From Streptomyces exfoliatus (lineage in GTDB: Bacteria; Actinomycetota; Actinomycetes; Streptomycetales; Streptomycetaceae): DNA of 64,000 bases. Position numbers and translations under genes: made by a program. The notes beneath the pieces are model-generated. The model worked only from the letters and a program-made list of their open reading frames with translations. It did no database searches and was not told where the DNA came from. The DNA lies in contig NZ_JNZP01000006.1 in assembly GCF_000725545.1 (NCBI RefSeq), forward strand, positions 1 to 64,000, written 5' to 3'. Positions 7,945 through 15,724 of the stretch are shown here, piece by piece; position 1 is the stretch's first letter; every line of letters begins with the position of its first letter.

Positions 7945-8400
7945 TCAACGGCTCTTGTACATCGTGACCGTGAAGCTGACCTTCTTACCGCTGTGGTAGT
8001 CGGTGCTGTCCCACACCGAGAGGTGAGACCTGTCCTTCATCCGCAGGTGCAGCACCTCATCGGCGTTGTTCCAGTTGTACCCGACGAACTGGAAGTTCGG
8101 CTCGGGGCTGTCTCCCATTCTCCTGGTTCCCCAGCTGCAGATGCGCGACGAGTCGTGCTCGCAGACGGACCAGGCTTTGGCGTACAGGTGGCAGTCCTCC
8201 CCCTGCCATACGTCGATACGCTTCAGCCTCGCGTCGGACGAGCGCCACTTTCCGTTGAACGGGCTGGCGGAGCACGAGGCGGCTGCTTCTTTCGTCGAGG
8301 TGACGGTGAGCACCACCGAGAGGGAGAGCGTCAGGGCGGCCGTCAAGAGCACGGCCATGATCTGGCGCAGGGGAATGCGGGCAGAAGAGACCTGTGTCAT
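7945..8400 (-). CDS. Small secreted protein of unknown function
   Basis: 151 residues. An N-terminal signal peptide (basic MTQVSSARIPLRQ, then a hydrophobic core ending near TVTSTKEAAA) predicts Sec export of a mature domain of about 110 residues. The mature part has four Cys (SCSAS, EDCH, SVCEH, RICSW), probably two disulfides, and many aromatic residues, ending in SFTVTMYKSR, a beta-rich pattern. The start is fixed by GGAGG eight bases upstream of the ATG at 8400; the frame extends further up without a ribosome site. No family recognised; the layout resembles secreted inhibitor-like or beta-sandwich proteins of streptomycetes, but that is only a guess. Confidence 0.72.
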   Translation of the reverse strand: MTQVSSARIPLRQIMAVLLTAALTLSLSVVLTVTSTKEAAASCSASPFNGKWRSSDARLKRIDVWQGEDCHLYAKAWSVCEHDSSRICSWGTRRMGDSPEPNFQFVGYNWNNADEVLHLRMKDRSHLSVWDSTDYHSGKKVSFTVTMYKSR

Positions 8401-8941
8401 CGTGAACCTCCGATAGCGGGTCGCAGCGCGGGACATCCCGTCGTCACACGACGCGTTGTCCCCCCTACTTCGGCTGAACGCCACTCATTCGGGCCCGGGA
8501 CATCTCGCCCTTTACCCCCTGCCTATTCCAGAGCAGCACTGCGCAATCCTGATCGCAAGTCGGCAGTATTCTGCGCGATTCGCGCACGATTCAAAGATGA
8601 ATGCGATCCAAAGTGGATCGGTCAATGAATGCGAATGCGTGGGTGAGATTCCATGCCGGGTCGAGCGAGTCAGCGCCGGGCCGGGGCCGTGGTTCAACCG
8701 GCGCCAGAGACGTACAAGACGCTCCGCGAGCGGGGTGAGGGCGTGTCCGACGTCCGAGACGTGTCCGGGATGCCGAAGCGGGCCGGCGGCGAGCCGCCGC
8801 ACGGCAACGTGCGCGCTGCCCGGGACGTCGGCTGCAAGCCGGACTTCCCCACCCCGAACACCGCTGAACGACCGGGCCCGCGGAGGCCTCTGGCGTCACC
8901 TCCGTTTTGGATTGTCGGAGGATCATCAATACGATCCGGCG
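8401..8941. other. 541-bp intergenic region, relatively AT-rich on its left
   Basis: Between the divergent secreted-protein gene and the VWA gene. The part 8470-8660 is clearly less GC-rich than its surroundings and has three copies of GAATGCGA at about 8600-8640. No credible coding frame with codon bias was seen. The right end holds the VWA promoter described separately. Confidence 0.4.
8907..8935 (+). promoter_or_regulatory. Likely sigma-70-type promoter giving a leaderless transcript
   Basis: TTGGAT (8907-8912), 17-base spacer, TACGAT (8930-8935), then six bases to the ATG at 8942. Transcription would begin at or next to the A of the start codon. This explains why the VWA gene has no ribosome site at a usable distance; GGAGG at 8917-8921 is 20 bases away. 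Confidence 0.5.
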
Positions 8942-10219
8942 ATGATCACGAGAAAACGGCTTGCGACCGGGGCCTGCGCGCTGCTCGCCGCCCTGAGCGT
9001 CGCGCTCCTGCCGTCGAGCGCGGCCGCCGACGAGCCGGTGGCGAAGGAATCCCCCAAGGTCGAGCTGGTCCTCGACGTCAGCGGCTCCATGCGGGCCAAG
9101 GACATCGACGGCAAGTCGCGCATGTCCGCGGCCAAGCAGGCCTTCAACGAGGTCCTCGACGCGGTGCCGGAGGAGGTCCAGCTCGGGATACGCACCCTGG
9201 GCGCCGACTACCCGGGGCAGGACCGCCAACGGGGCTGCAAGGACACCCGGCAGCTGTACCCGGTCGGCCCGCTCGACCGGACGGAGGCGAAGACCGCCGT
9301 CGCGACCCTGGCCCCCACGGGCTGGACCCCGATCGGCCCGGCCCTGCTCGGCGCGGCCAAGGACCTGGAGGGCGGCGACGCCACCCGCAGGATCGTGCTC
9401 ATCACGGACGGCGAGGACACCTGCGCCCCGCTCGACCCGTGCCAGGTGGCGCGGGAGATCGCGGCGAAGGGCATCCACCTCGTCATCGACACCCTGGGCC
9501 TGGTGCCGGACGCCAAGACCCGGCAACAGCTCACCTGCATCGCGGAGGCCACCGGAGGCACGTACACCTCCGTCCACCGCACCGAGGACCTCTCCCGACG
9601 GGTTCGTCAGCTGGTCGACCGCGCCGCCGACCCGGTCGTCACGCCGGTGGCCACCGAGGGCGCCGTGCGCTGCGCCGACGCGCCGCAGCTCAAGCCCGGT
9701 CTGTACACCGACCGCGAGGCCTTCGGCCAGCACCGGTGGTACCGGGTGGACCTGCTGCCGGGCCAGGAACTGCGCGCCTCCGTCAGTGTGGCGGCCGACC
9801 GGGCCGTCCACAACGACTACGGGGTGCTGCTGCGCGCCGTCACCCTGCACGGCCGGGAGATCGTCCGCGGCTCCGAGGCCGGTGACGGGCGCACCGACGT
9901 GATCTCGACGGGTCTGCGCTACCCGAAGCCGGAGCTCGACGACGACGGGCCCGGGGACGCGAAGCCGGCCGCCGAGACCGTCTGCCTCCAGGTCAGCAAC
10001 TCGTTCTCCGCTCCCCCGTCGGTCAAGACGACGCCGGGCATGCCGATCGAGCTGACGGTCGACGTGGTCGACGGCCCGTCGGCCGCTTCCGACGTGGCCT
10101 CCTTCGGACTTGGCCGCGGCTGGTGGCTGCTCGCCGGCTTGGTGCTCGTCGGCTTCCTCGCCGGTCTGCTCTGGGGCTGGCTGTCCCGCTGGCGCTTCGC
10201 TGTCTGGAGGACCCACTGA
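8942..10219 (+). CDS. Secreted, membrane-anchored VWA-domain protein
   Basis: 425 residues. Signal peptide at residues 1-30 (MITRKRL, hydrophobic core, SSAAADEP), then a von Willebrand A domain whose metal site begins DVSGSM (residues 42-47) with a later ITDGEDTC. A beta-rich region follows, and the C-terminus has one membrane helix (WWLLAGLVLVGFLAGLLWGWL) and a short basic tail. The domain should face outside with the tail in the cytoplasm. It overlaps the next gene as TGATG, so the two are coupled and the products probably interact. The function is unknown; VWA domains usually mediate metal-dependent protein binding. Confidence 0.85.
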   Translation: MITRKRLATGACALLAALSVALLPSSAAADEPVAKESPKVELVLDVSGSMRAKDIDGKSRMSAAKQAFNEVLDAVPEEVQLGIRTLGADYPGQDRQRGCKDTRQLYPVGPLDRTEAKTAVATLAPTGWTPIGPALLGAAKDLEGGDATRRIVLITDGEDTCAPLDPCQVAREIAAKGIHLVIDTLGLVPDAKTRQQLTCIAEATGGTYTSVHRTEDLSRRVRQLVDRAADPVVTPVATEGAVRCADAPQLKPGLYTDREAFGQHRWYRVDLLPGQELRASVSVAADRAVHNDYGVLLRAVTLHGREIVRGSEAGDGRTDVISTGLRYPKPELDDDGPGDAKPAAETVCLQVSNSFSAPPSVKTTPGMPIELTVDVVDGPSAASDVASFGLGRGWWLLAGLVLVGFLAGLLWGWLSRWRFAVWRTH

Positions 10220-11046
10220 TGCGTACCGTACGCACGCTCGCCACGGCCGCCCTCGCGGGCGCCGCTCTCCTCGGGCTCGCCGCGCCGGGCGCGACGGCCG
10301 ACTCCCCCACGCCCACCGCCGACCCGAGCGCGAGCGCCGGGCCGACGGAGGCGGGGACCACCTTCCGCACCGCGGCGAGGTTCCTCCCGGGGCAGCAGGC
10401 GTCCGCGCAGGCCGCCACGGGTGACTACCTGTACTGGGTGTTCCCCGCGGACACCGGACAGCGGCCCACCGTGAACGCCACCGTCACCCTGCCCGACGCG
10501 GCCCTGCGGCACGGGTCCGCCACCTGGCGGATCGACGTGTACGACGGACTGCGGCGGCGCCAGCCGTGCATGTACGGCACCCAGTCCCGTACGGCGGCGA
10601 AGGAGGCCGCGACCCTGGAGCTCGCCTGTGTGCTGCGCCCGGTCCGCGCCTCGGCCGACGCCTGGTCGAACGACCCGCTGCCCGGCAGCTACTACGTGCG
10701 GCTCACCGTCACCTCGCTGCCGGACGACGACCTCGGCCAGCCTTTCGACGCCCGGATCGGGGTGAGCACCGTCGACAAGGGCGGCGCCTACGCCACGGAC
10801 GGCGGGCTCGCCGCGCCGCTCGTGCCCGGCGCGACGACCGCCGACCAGGCGGAGGCCGACGCCGACGCCGGCCGGCCCTCCGCCGTCGAGGCCGCGGCCC
10901 CCGAGGACGGCTGGTCCTCCGGCTGGTGGTCGGACCGCTGGCTCTGGACCGCGGCGGGCGGCGTGCTCGCGGCCCTCGCGGGCATCGGCGGCTATGTGCT
11001 CACGCGCGGCGCGGGACGCCCGTCCCGGATCCCACCGGCCGCCTGA
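10219..11046 (+). CDS. Secreted, C-terminally anchored protein paired with the VWA protein
   Basis: 275 residues. Signal peptide MRTVRTLATAALAGAALLGLAAPGATA, a Pro/Thr/Ser linker, a beta-rich middle domain (TTFRTAARFLPGQQ..., YLYWVFPADTGQRPTVNATVTLP) and a C-terminal helix (WLWTAAGGVLAALAGIGGYVL) before a short basic tail. Topology mirrors the upstream VWA protein. Translation is coupled through TGATG, and a perfect terminator follows 18 bases after the stop, so the pair is a two-gene operon. No named family recognised. Confidence 0.78.
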   Translation: MRTVRTLATAALAGAALLGLAAPGATADSPTPTADPSASAGPTEAGTTFRTAARFLPGQQASAQAATGDYLYWVFPADTGQRPTVNATVTLPDAALRHGSATWRIDVYDGLRRRQPCMYGTQSRTAAKEAATLELACVLRPVRASADAWSNDPLPGSYYVRLTVTSLPDDDLGQPFDARIGVSTVDKGGAYATDGGLAAPLVPGATTADQAEADADAGRPSAVEAAAPEDGWSSGWWSDRWLWTAAGGVLAALAGIGGYVLTRGAGRPSRIPPAA

Positions 11047-11064
11047 CCGGCCGCTCGCACACAC

Positions 11065-11100
11065 GAAGGCCCCCACCGCCTCGGCGCGGTGGGGGCCTTC
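11065..11100. terminator. Bidirectional hairpin terminator
   Basis: GAAGGCCCCCACCGC and GCGGTGGGGGCCTTC form a perfect 15-bp stem with a six-base loop. It lies between the convergent VWA operon and the MFS gene. Confidence 0.9.
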
Positions 11101-11129
11101 GCGCGTGGGCCGGCGCGGCCGGGCGGGGT

Positions 11130-12365
11130 TCACCGGCGAGCGGGGAAGCCGTGGGTACGGGCGCCCGCGACGACGGCCACCACCGGCAGGAGCAGGACGA
11201 GCACCGTCCAGGACAGGGCGCCCGCGCCGAGGGCGTCGAGCAGGAGGCCGCCCGCGAGACCGCCCGCGGCCATGGCAGCGTTCCAGAGGCTGACCAGCAT
11301 CGTCTGGGCGGTGTCGGCGTCGTCCCCGCCCGCGTCGGCGACGGCGGTCTGCAGCAGGGTGGGCGCGCCGCCCCAGCCGAACCCCCAGAGGACGGCGGCC
11401 GTCAGGACGAGCGTGGTGCCGCCGGACGGGACGGCGAGCAGGGCGGCCGCGACGGCGAACAGGATCGTTCCCGCGAGGGTCAGGGTGCGGAGCCTGCGGT
11501 CGATGTGACGGCCGGTGAACCAGATCCCGGCGAGCGAGGCGCCGCCGAAGACCAGCAGGACGAGTCCGGTGGAGCCGGCCAGGCCGATACGGCCGAGGTA
11601 GGCGGCGACGTAGGTGTAGAGGACGGTGTGGGCGAGGACGAGGGTGAAGGTGACGGCGAGGACCGGAAGGACGCCGGGCACCTTCAGGGTCCGGGCGACC
11701 GGGGCGCGCCCGCCGCGTGCCTCGCCGGGCAGGTCGGGGACGGCGAGGGCGATCCAGCCGAGGAGGGCGACGGCGATCAGAGTCATGGCGGTGAAGGCGG
11801 TGCGCCAGCCCACGGCCTCGCCGAGGAAGGTGCCGGCCGGGACGCCGAGGGAGAGCGCGAGCGGGACGCCGGTCATCGCGACGGCGACGGCCCTGCCCTG
11901 GAGGTGCGGTGGGGCGATCCGGCGGGCGTATCCGGCGAGCAGTGCCCAGGCCAGGCCGGCGGCGACCCCGGCGAGGAACCGGGCGCCCATGGTGAGGGCG
12001 TACGAGGAGGAGAGGGCGGTGACGGTGTTGGCGGCGGCGAAGCCGGCGACCGAGGTGAGGAGCAGGCGCTTGCGGCGCCATGCCGCGGTGCGCGCGGCCA
12101 GGGGTACGGCGGTGAGGGCCGTGCCGAGGGCATAGGCGGTGACGGACTGGCCCATGGCGGCCTCGCCGACGCCGAGGTCGGCGCTCATGGCGGGCAGGAC
12201 GCCGGCGGGGAGGGTCTCGGTGAGGCTGGTGACGAAGACGGCGGTGGCGAGGGCGAGCAGGGCCGCGAGGGGCAGCCGCCCTGAGGGGGCGGGCCGGTCC
12301 GTGGCGGAGGGATCGGTGGCGGGCGGCACGGCGGAACGGGCCGCCGCTGTCGGGTGGTTGGCCAT
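11130..12365 (-). CDS. MFS transporter, DHA1 drug-efflux type
   Basis: 411 residues with about twelve hydrophobic helices. The N-terminal block TLPAGVLPAMSADLGVGEAAMGQSVTAYALGTALTAVPLAARTAAWRRKRLLL matches the AraJ/PbuE-type DHA1 exporters of Actinobacteria, with helix-4 motif ARFLAGVAAGLAWALLAGYARRIAPP. Substrate not predictable. The promoter contains a MerR-type operator, and the divergent neighbour is a MerR regulator. The start ATG is only about eight bases from the predicted -10 position, so the mRNA may be leaderless. Confidence 0.88.
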   Translation of the reverse strand: MANHPTAAARSAVPPATDPSATDRPAPSGRLPLAALLALATAVFVTSLTETLPAGVLPAMSADLGVGEAAMGQSVTAYALGTALTAVPLAARTAAWRRKRLLLTSVAGFAAANTVTALSSSYALTMGARFLAGVAAGLAWALLAGYARRIAPPHLQGRAVAVAMTGVPLALSLGVPAGTFLGEAVGWRTAFTAMTLIAVALLGWIALAVPDLPGEARGGRAPVARTLKVPGVLPVLAVTFTLVLAHTVLYTYVAAYLGRIGLAGSTGLVLLVFGGASLAGIWFTGRHIDRRLRTLTLAGTILFAVAAALLAVPSGGTTLVLTAAVLWGFGWGGAPTLLQTAVADAGGDDADTAQTMLVSLWNAAMAAGGLAGGLLLDALGAGALSWTVLVLLLPVVAVVAGARTHGFPARR

Positions 12366-12380
12366 GGATCTATACTCGAA

Positions 12381-12404
12381 CCCTCACATTGATGTGAAGG
12401 TCAA
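12381..12404 (-). promoter_or_regulatory. MerR-type operator in the MFS promoter
   Basis: On the minus strand: -35 TTGACC followed by the dyad CCTTCACAT-CA-ATGTGAGGG (12381-12400; 8 of 10 positions symmetrical) and a 19-base spacer before TCGAGT. The -35 overlapping a CCTTCAC-type dyad and the over-long spacer are the hallmarks of promoters twisted open by MerR-family activators. The dyad also overlaps the region upstream of the merR-like gene, allowing autoregulation. Confidence 0.7.
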
Positions 12405-12428
12405 GCGAGTCCCTGGAGGGAGCGTCCC

Positions 12429-12806
12429 ATGCGGATCGGGGAGCTGTCGGAGCGCACCGGAACACCCCGCCGGCTGCTGCGCTACTACGAGGAGCAGGGT
12501 CTCATCGTCGCGGACCGGCTGCCCAACGGCTACCGGGACTACGACGCGTCGAACGTGGACCGGGTCGCGCAGATCCGCGGCCTCCTGGACGCCGGCCTGC
12601 CGACCCGGATCATCAAGCAGATCCTGCCGTGCCTGAACAAGCCTCGCGTCATCCACTTCCCTGACGCCACCCCGGAGATGCTGGCGACTCTCGAGGAGGA
12701 GCGGGACCGGATGACCGAGCGGATCCGTTGTCTCGTCCGGAACCGGGACGCGGTGGCGGAGTATCTGGACGCGGTACGGGGGGAGTTGGCGGAGCCGTCG
12801 GCGTGA
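12429..12806 (+). CDS. MerR-family transcriptional regulator
   Basis: 125 residues. The N-terminal winged helix-turn-helix reads MRIGELSERTGTPRRLLRYYEEQGLI with wing NGYRDYDASNVDRVAQIRGLLDAGLP, followed by the dimerisation coiled coil (residues 80-115). The short C-terminus has a single Cys after HTH (ILPCLNKP) and no metal-site pair, so a small organic inducer is more likely than a metal. GGAGGG lies nine bases upstream of the ATG. It is divergent from the MFS pump and probably controls it through the operator at 12381-12404. Confidence 0.9.
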   Translation: MRIGELSERTGTPRRLLRYYEEQGLIVADRLPNGYRDYDASNVDRVAQIRGLLDAGLPTRIIKQILPCLNKPRVIHFPDATPEMLATLEEERDRMTERIRCLVRNRDAVAEYLDAVRGELAEPSA

Positions 12807-12941
12807 CCCAAGCAAGCGGTTCTGATGATCCTGTGACCGGACGGGCCGGGATCTGTGCCCGAAAGTCTTCCCTCCCGGGCCTGGCGACGGGGCCGGCGGG
12901 CCGGTTGCGTGTGCTGTGTCCGCTTCCTGAAAGGCACTCCG

Positions 12942-15212
12942 TTGACGCAGCACGAACGCCACCCCGGCCAGGGCACCGACAGTCGCTCCCCTGCGTCCCG
13001 CACGCCGGCTCCCGTGGACCAAGGGGGCATACTCGCGTTGCAGCGCACCGCGGGCAACGCCGCCGTCCTGCGCATGCTCCAGCGCTCTGGCCACCCCTAC
13101 GCCCCGCCGTCCGTTCAGCGGGAAGCGCGGGAAGAACCGGAACAGCACCGGCACGGCGCCGGCTGCGGCCACCAGCGGGACGTCGACGACCGGCCGGCCG
13201 TGCAGCGTTCCGCCGTCCATGACGTCCTCGCCGGTGGTGGGCGCCCTCTCGAAACCCCGCTCCGCGAGGAGATGGAATCCCGCCTCGGTGCCGACTTCTC
13301 CGACGTCCGCATCCACAGCGGCGGCGCCGCCCGCGCCTCCGCCGCCGAGATCGGTGCCCGCGCCTACACCTCCGGCACCGACGTCGTCCTCGGCGACGGC
13401 GGAGGCGACAAACACACCCTCGCCCACGAACTCACCCACGTCATCCAGCAACGCCGAGGCCCCGTCTCCGGTACCGACGACGGTGGCGGACTCAGCATCT
13501 CCGACCCTTCCGACCGCTACGAAAGAGAAGCGGAGGCCAACGCCACCCGGGTGATGAGCGGAGCGGTGCCCCGGACTCCTTCCACAGCGGGTCCAGCGGA
13601 GCCCCACCCCGCGGGACAGGCCATCCAGCGGATGCCCGCGGAGCGCCCCACGCGCGGCGGCGCGCCCTCCTCGGCTCCGTACGACCGTCCGGCCACGCAG
13701 GATCCCTCACTGACGCAATCAGCGGAGAGCTCGACCACCCAGCAGGCCACCGACGCCGCTGCCTGGTGGACTGCGGCCTGGGAAAGCTGGCAGGCCGGTT
13801 ACGGCTCTCACGCAGAAAGCTACGCAGCTTTTCTGGCGTATTACGGCCAGCAGACTCAAGATTCAGGAACGGTCGCCCAGGAAGCCGCGACTGTCGGCCC
13901 CTCTTGGGCGGGCGGCGCCACCGAGATCACCAGCATGGATCAACTGGCATATTACGAACTCAACAGCAACACTGCGATAGCCGTGAACGCCGGAAGCCGG
14001 GGAGACATGTACCACGTGCGGGCGGCCATGGTCTCGGCGGGCGCACCCACTCACCTGCTCATATACAACGTCGCCGAAAAAAACATGAGTTCGGCGAAGA
14101 GCTATATCGAACTCATCGGGGACCTACAAGCGAAGGGGTCGGAGATCTTCTGGTCGAGCCTCTCGAAGGAGGACCTGGGCCTCGTCGACAACCTGAAAGA
14201 CCCAGGGCTTTCACACAAGGGCGACACGGACTCCACTCGATATACCGCGGATGCCCTGAGAGGGCAAGACGACTCCCGGCTCCAGGAATTCTATCGTGAC
14301 TACGCGGCGCCGACCCCCGAGCAGGACACCACCTTCACCGAACTCTTGACGCGTAAGAAATTTCAGAGGGAAACCCCTTACGTCCTCGTGAACTTCCGGG
14401 ACAGCGGTCATGCCGGAACCGGTAACGCCCCGGCGCTCGACACAGGAAAAACCGGTATGCAGAACGTCATCGACGCGGTCAGGAGAGCACTCGGGGACGA
14501 TGTGATCCCCGTTCCCGTGGGTGACTTCCCGGCAGGACACACCGAAAGAGAATGGCCCGGCCCCCACCTCGTGAAGTACTACGAATGGGCCGAGACGAAG
14601 GACCGAAGGTCACAGCTCGCCCTGCTGTACCACCTGAACACCAATTTCACGGTCCTCGGCGCGGTCGGCATGCGCAGCGGCGTGACTGATCAGTTCGCTT
14701 TTGCGGGCATAAAGACGATATCCATCGACATCACCCCTTACCAGGGGCGACAGATCGAGGAGCAGTACCCCGGGGAGAACGCCATGATGCGCCATCCTTC
14801 AAAGGGCTGGAACCGGGGAATGAAACTCGAAGAAGCATTCGGCCCCCATTACGGGCGCGCCTTCCTCAAAGACGCCCGGGAAGACGACTTGAGGACAGAC
14901 GACCCCAACTGGCCGGGGTATCTGAGCGACGGAGATCAAAATTCGATCACAGATGCCGTTTCGTTCTATTTCACCAACCCCAAGGCCATGGACACGGGCA
15001 CGGGCCTCAAGGCGGACCGGAACAACTACCGGCACAAGTCCCACCCGATGAACGAGCATGAGTTCATGGAATGGGCGAACCGTGACGACATCACCTTCGC
15101 CGAAATAAGCGGAACGCTCAAGCAGCTCAAGGATCAACACTTCGCCCGCCATCTTTCCCCGAAGGCAAAGAAGCTCTTCACCGATCTCTGCGATGCCAAC
15201 CACGTCCGGTAA
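12942..15212 (+). CDS. DUF4157 protein with large unassigned C-terminal domain (candidate toxin/effector)
   Basis: 756 residues from the TTG at 12942, chosen for GAAAGG seven bases upstream and because the usual N-terminal block of these proteins (ALQRTAGNAAVLRMLQ) follows at residue 30; an in-frame GTG at 12855 adds 29 residues. DUF4157 covers roughly residues 90-167 and ends in the metallopeptidase motif HELTH (162-166), followed by a possible further ligand in DRYEREAEANA. Residues about 250-300 are a Pro/Thr/Ser linker. The rest (about 330-756) has alpha/beta character with glycine-containing loops such as VNAGSRGDMYHVRAAMVSAG and GMRSGVTDQFAFAGIKTISIDI. GC falls from about 80% to about 52% in 60-base samples across this boundary. 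DUF4157 is linked to contractile-injection cargo and polymorphic toxins, but no such apparatus is in the window. Confidence 0.75.
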   Translation: MTQHERHPGQGTDSRSPASRTPAPVDQGGILALQRTAGNAAVLRMLQRSGHPYAPPSVQREAREEPEQHRHGAGCGHQRDVDDRPAVQRSAVHDVLAGGGRPLETPLREEMESRLGADFSDVRIHSGGAARASAAEIGARAYTSGTDVVLGDGGGDKHTLAHELTHVIQQRRGPVSGTDDGGGLSISDPSDRYEREAEANATRVMSGAVPRTPSTAGPAEPHPAGQAIQRMPAERPTRGGAPSSAPYDRPATQDPSLTQSAESSTTQQATDAAAWWTAAWESWQAGYGSHAESYAAFLAYYGQQTQDSGTVAQEAATVGPSWAGGATEITSMDQLAYYELNSNTAIAVNAGSRGDMYHVRAAMVSAGAPTHLLIYNVAEKNMSSAKSYIELIGDLQAKGSEIFWSSLSKEDLGLVDNLKDPGLSHKGDTDSTRYTADALRGQDDSRLQEFYRDYAAPTPEQDTTFTELLTRKKFQRETPYVLVNFRDSGHAGTGNAPALDTGKTGMQNVIDAVRRALGDDVIPVPVGDFPAGHTEREWPGPHLVKYYEWAETKDRRSQLALLYHLNTNFTVLGAVGMRSGVTDQFAFAGIKTISIDITPYQGRQIEEQYPGENAMMRHPSKGWNRGMKLEEAFGPHYGRAFLKDAREDDLRTDDPNWPGYLSDGDQNSITDAVSFYFTNPKAMDTGTGLKADRNNYRHKSHPMNEHEFMEWANRDDITFAEISGTLKQLKDQHFARHLSPKAKKLFTDLCDANHVR

Positions 15213-15229
15213 AGCGTGGGCGACCGCGC

Positions 15230-15709
15230 TCAGTCCATCCGGCGGGCGCCTTCCAGGACCGCCTGCCGGATGCGGTGGTAGGTGCCGCAGCGGCAGATGT
15301 TGCGGATCGTGTCGAGGTCGGCCTCGGTGATCTCGCGGCCGGCCTCCCTGGCCCGGCGGACCTCCGCCACGGCGGTCATGATCTGGCCCGGCTGGCAGTA
15401 GCCGCACTGGGCGACGTCGAGGTCGAGCCAGGCCTCCTGCATCGGGTGGAGTGCGCTCCCCACGGTGTCGGGGAGGCCCTCGATGGTGGTGACCTCGTCC
15501 TGCGGTCCGAGGTCCTCGACGGGCACGGCGCAGGGAGTGAACGCCTTCCCGTTCAGATGGCTCGTACAGGCCCGGCAGACGCCGACCCCGCAGCCGTACT
15601 TGGGACCGGTGACGCCGAGGACGTCCCGGAGGACCCACAGGAGCCGGACGTCGCCCTCGACGTCGGCGGTGACGGCCTTGCCGTTCAGGATGAAGGTGTG
15701 CTGCGGCAC
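15230..15709 (-). CDS. (2Fe-2S) subunit of a xanthine-oxidase-family hydroxylase (IorA-like)
   Basis: 159 residues. Ferredoxin-type cluster site GPKYGCGVGVCRACTSHLNG with a later C (FTPCAVP) and the all-helical second cluster site CGYCQPGQIM...NICRCGTYHRIRQAV are both intact. It passes electrons from the molybdenum subunit. GTG start at 15709 has GGAG six bases upstream. It lies 15 bp downstream of the molybdenum subunit gene, in the same operon. The small size and lack of an FAD subunit match the isoquinoline 1-oxidoreductase/membrane-type aldehyde dehydrogenase group rather than xanthine dehydrogenase. Confidence 0.9.
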   Translation of the reverse strand: MPQHTFILNGKAVTADVEGDVRLLWVLRDVLGVTGPKYGCGVGVCRACTSHLNGKAFTPCAVPVEDLGPQDEVTTIEGLPDTVGSALHPMQEAWLDLDVAQCGYCQPGQIMTAVAEVRRAREAGREITEADLDTIRNICRCGTYHRIRQAVLEGARRMD

Positions 15710-15724
15710 GGGTGCTCCAGGTCT

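Noticed and set aside
12942..15212. Contractile injection system locus
   Set aside because: DUF4157 alone is not enough; no sheath, tube, baseplate or AAA gene of such a system occurs in the window.
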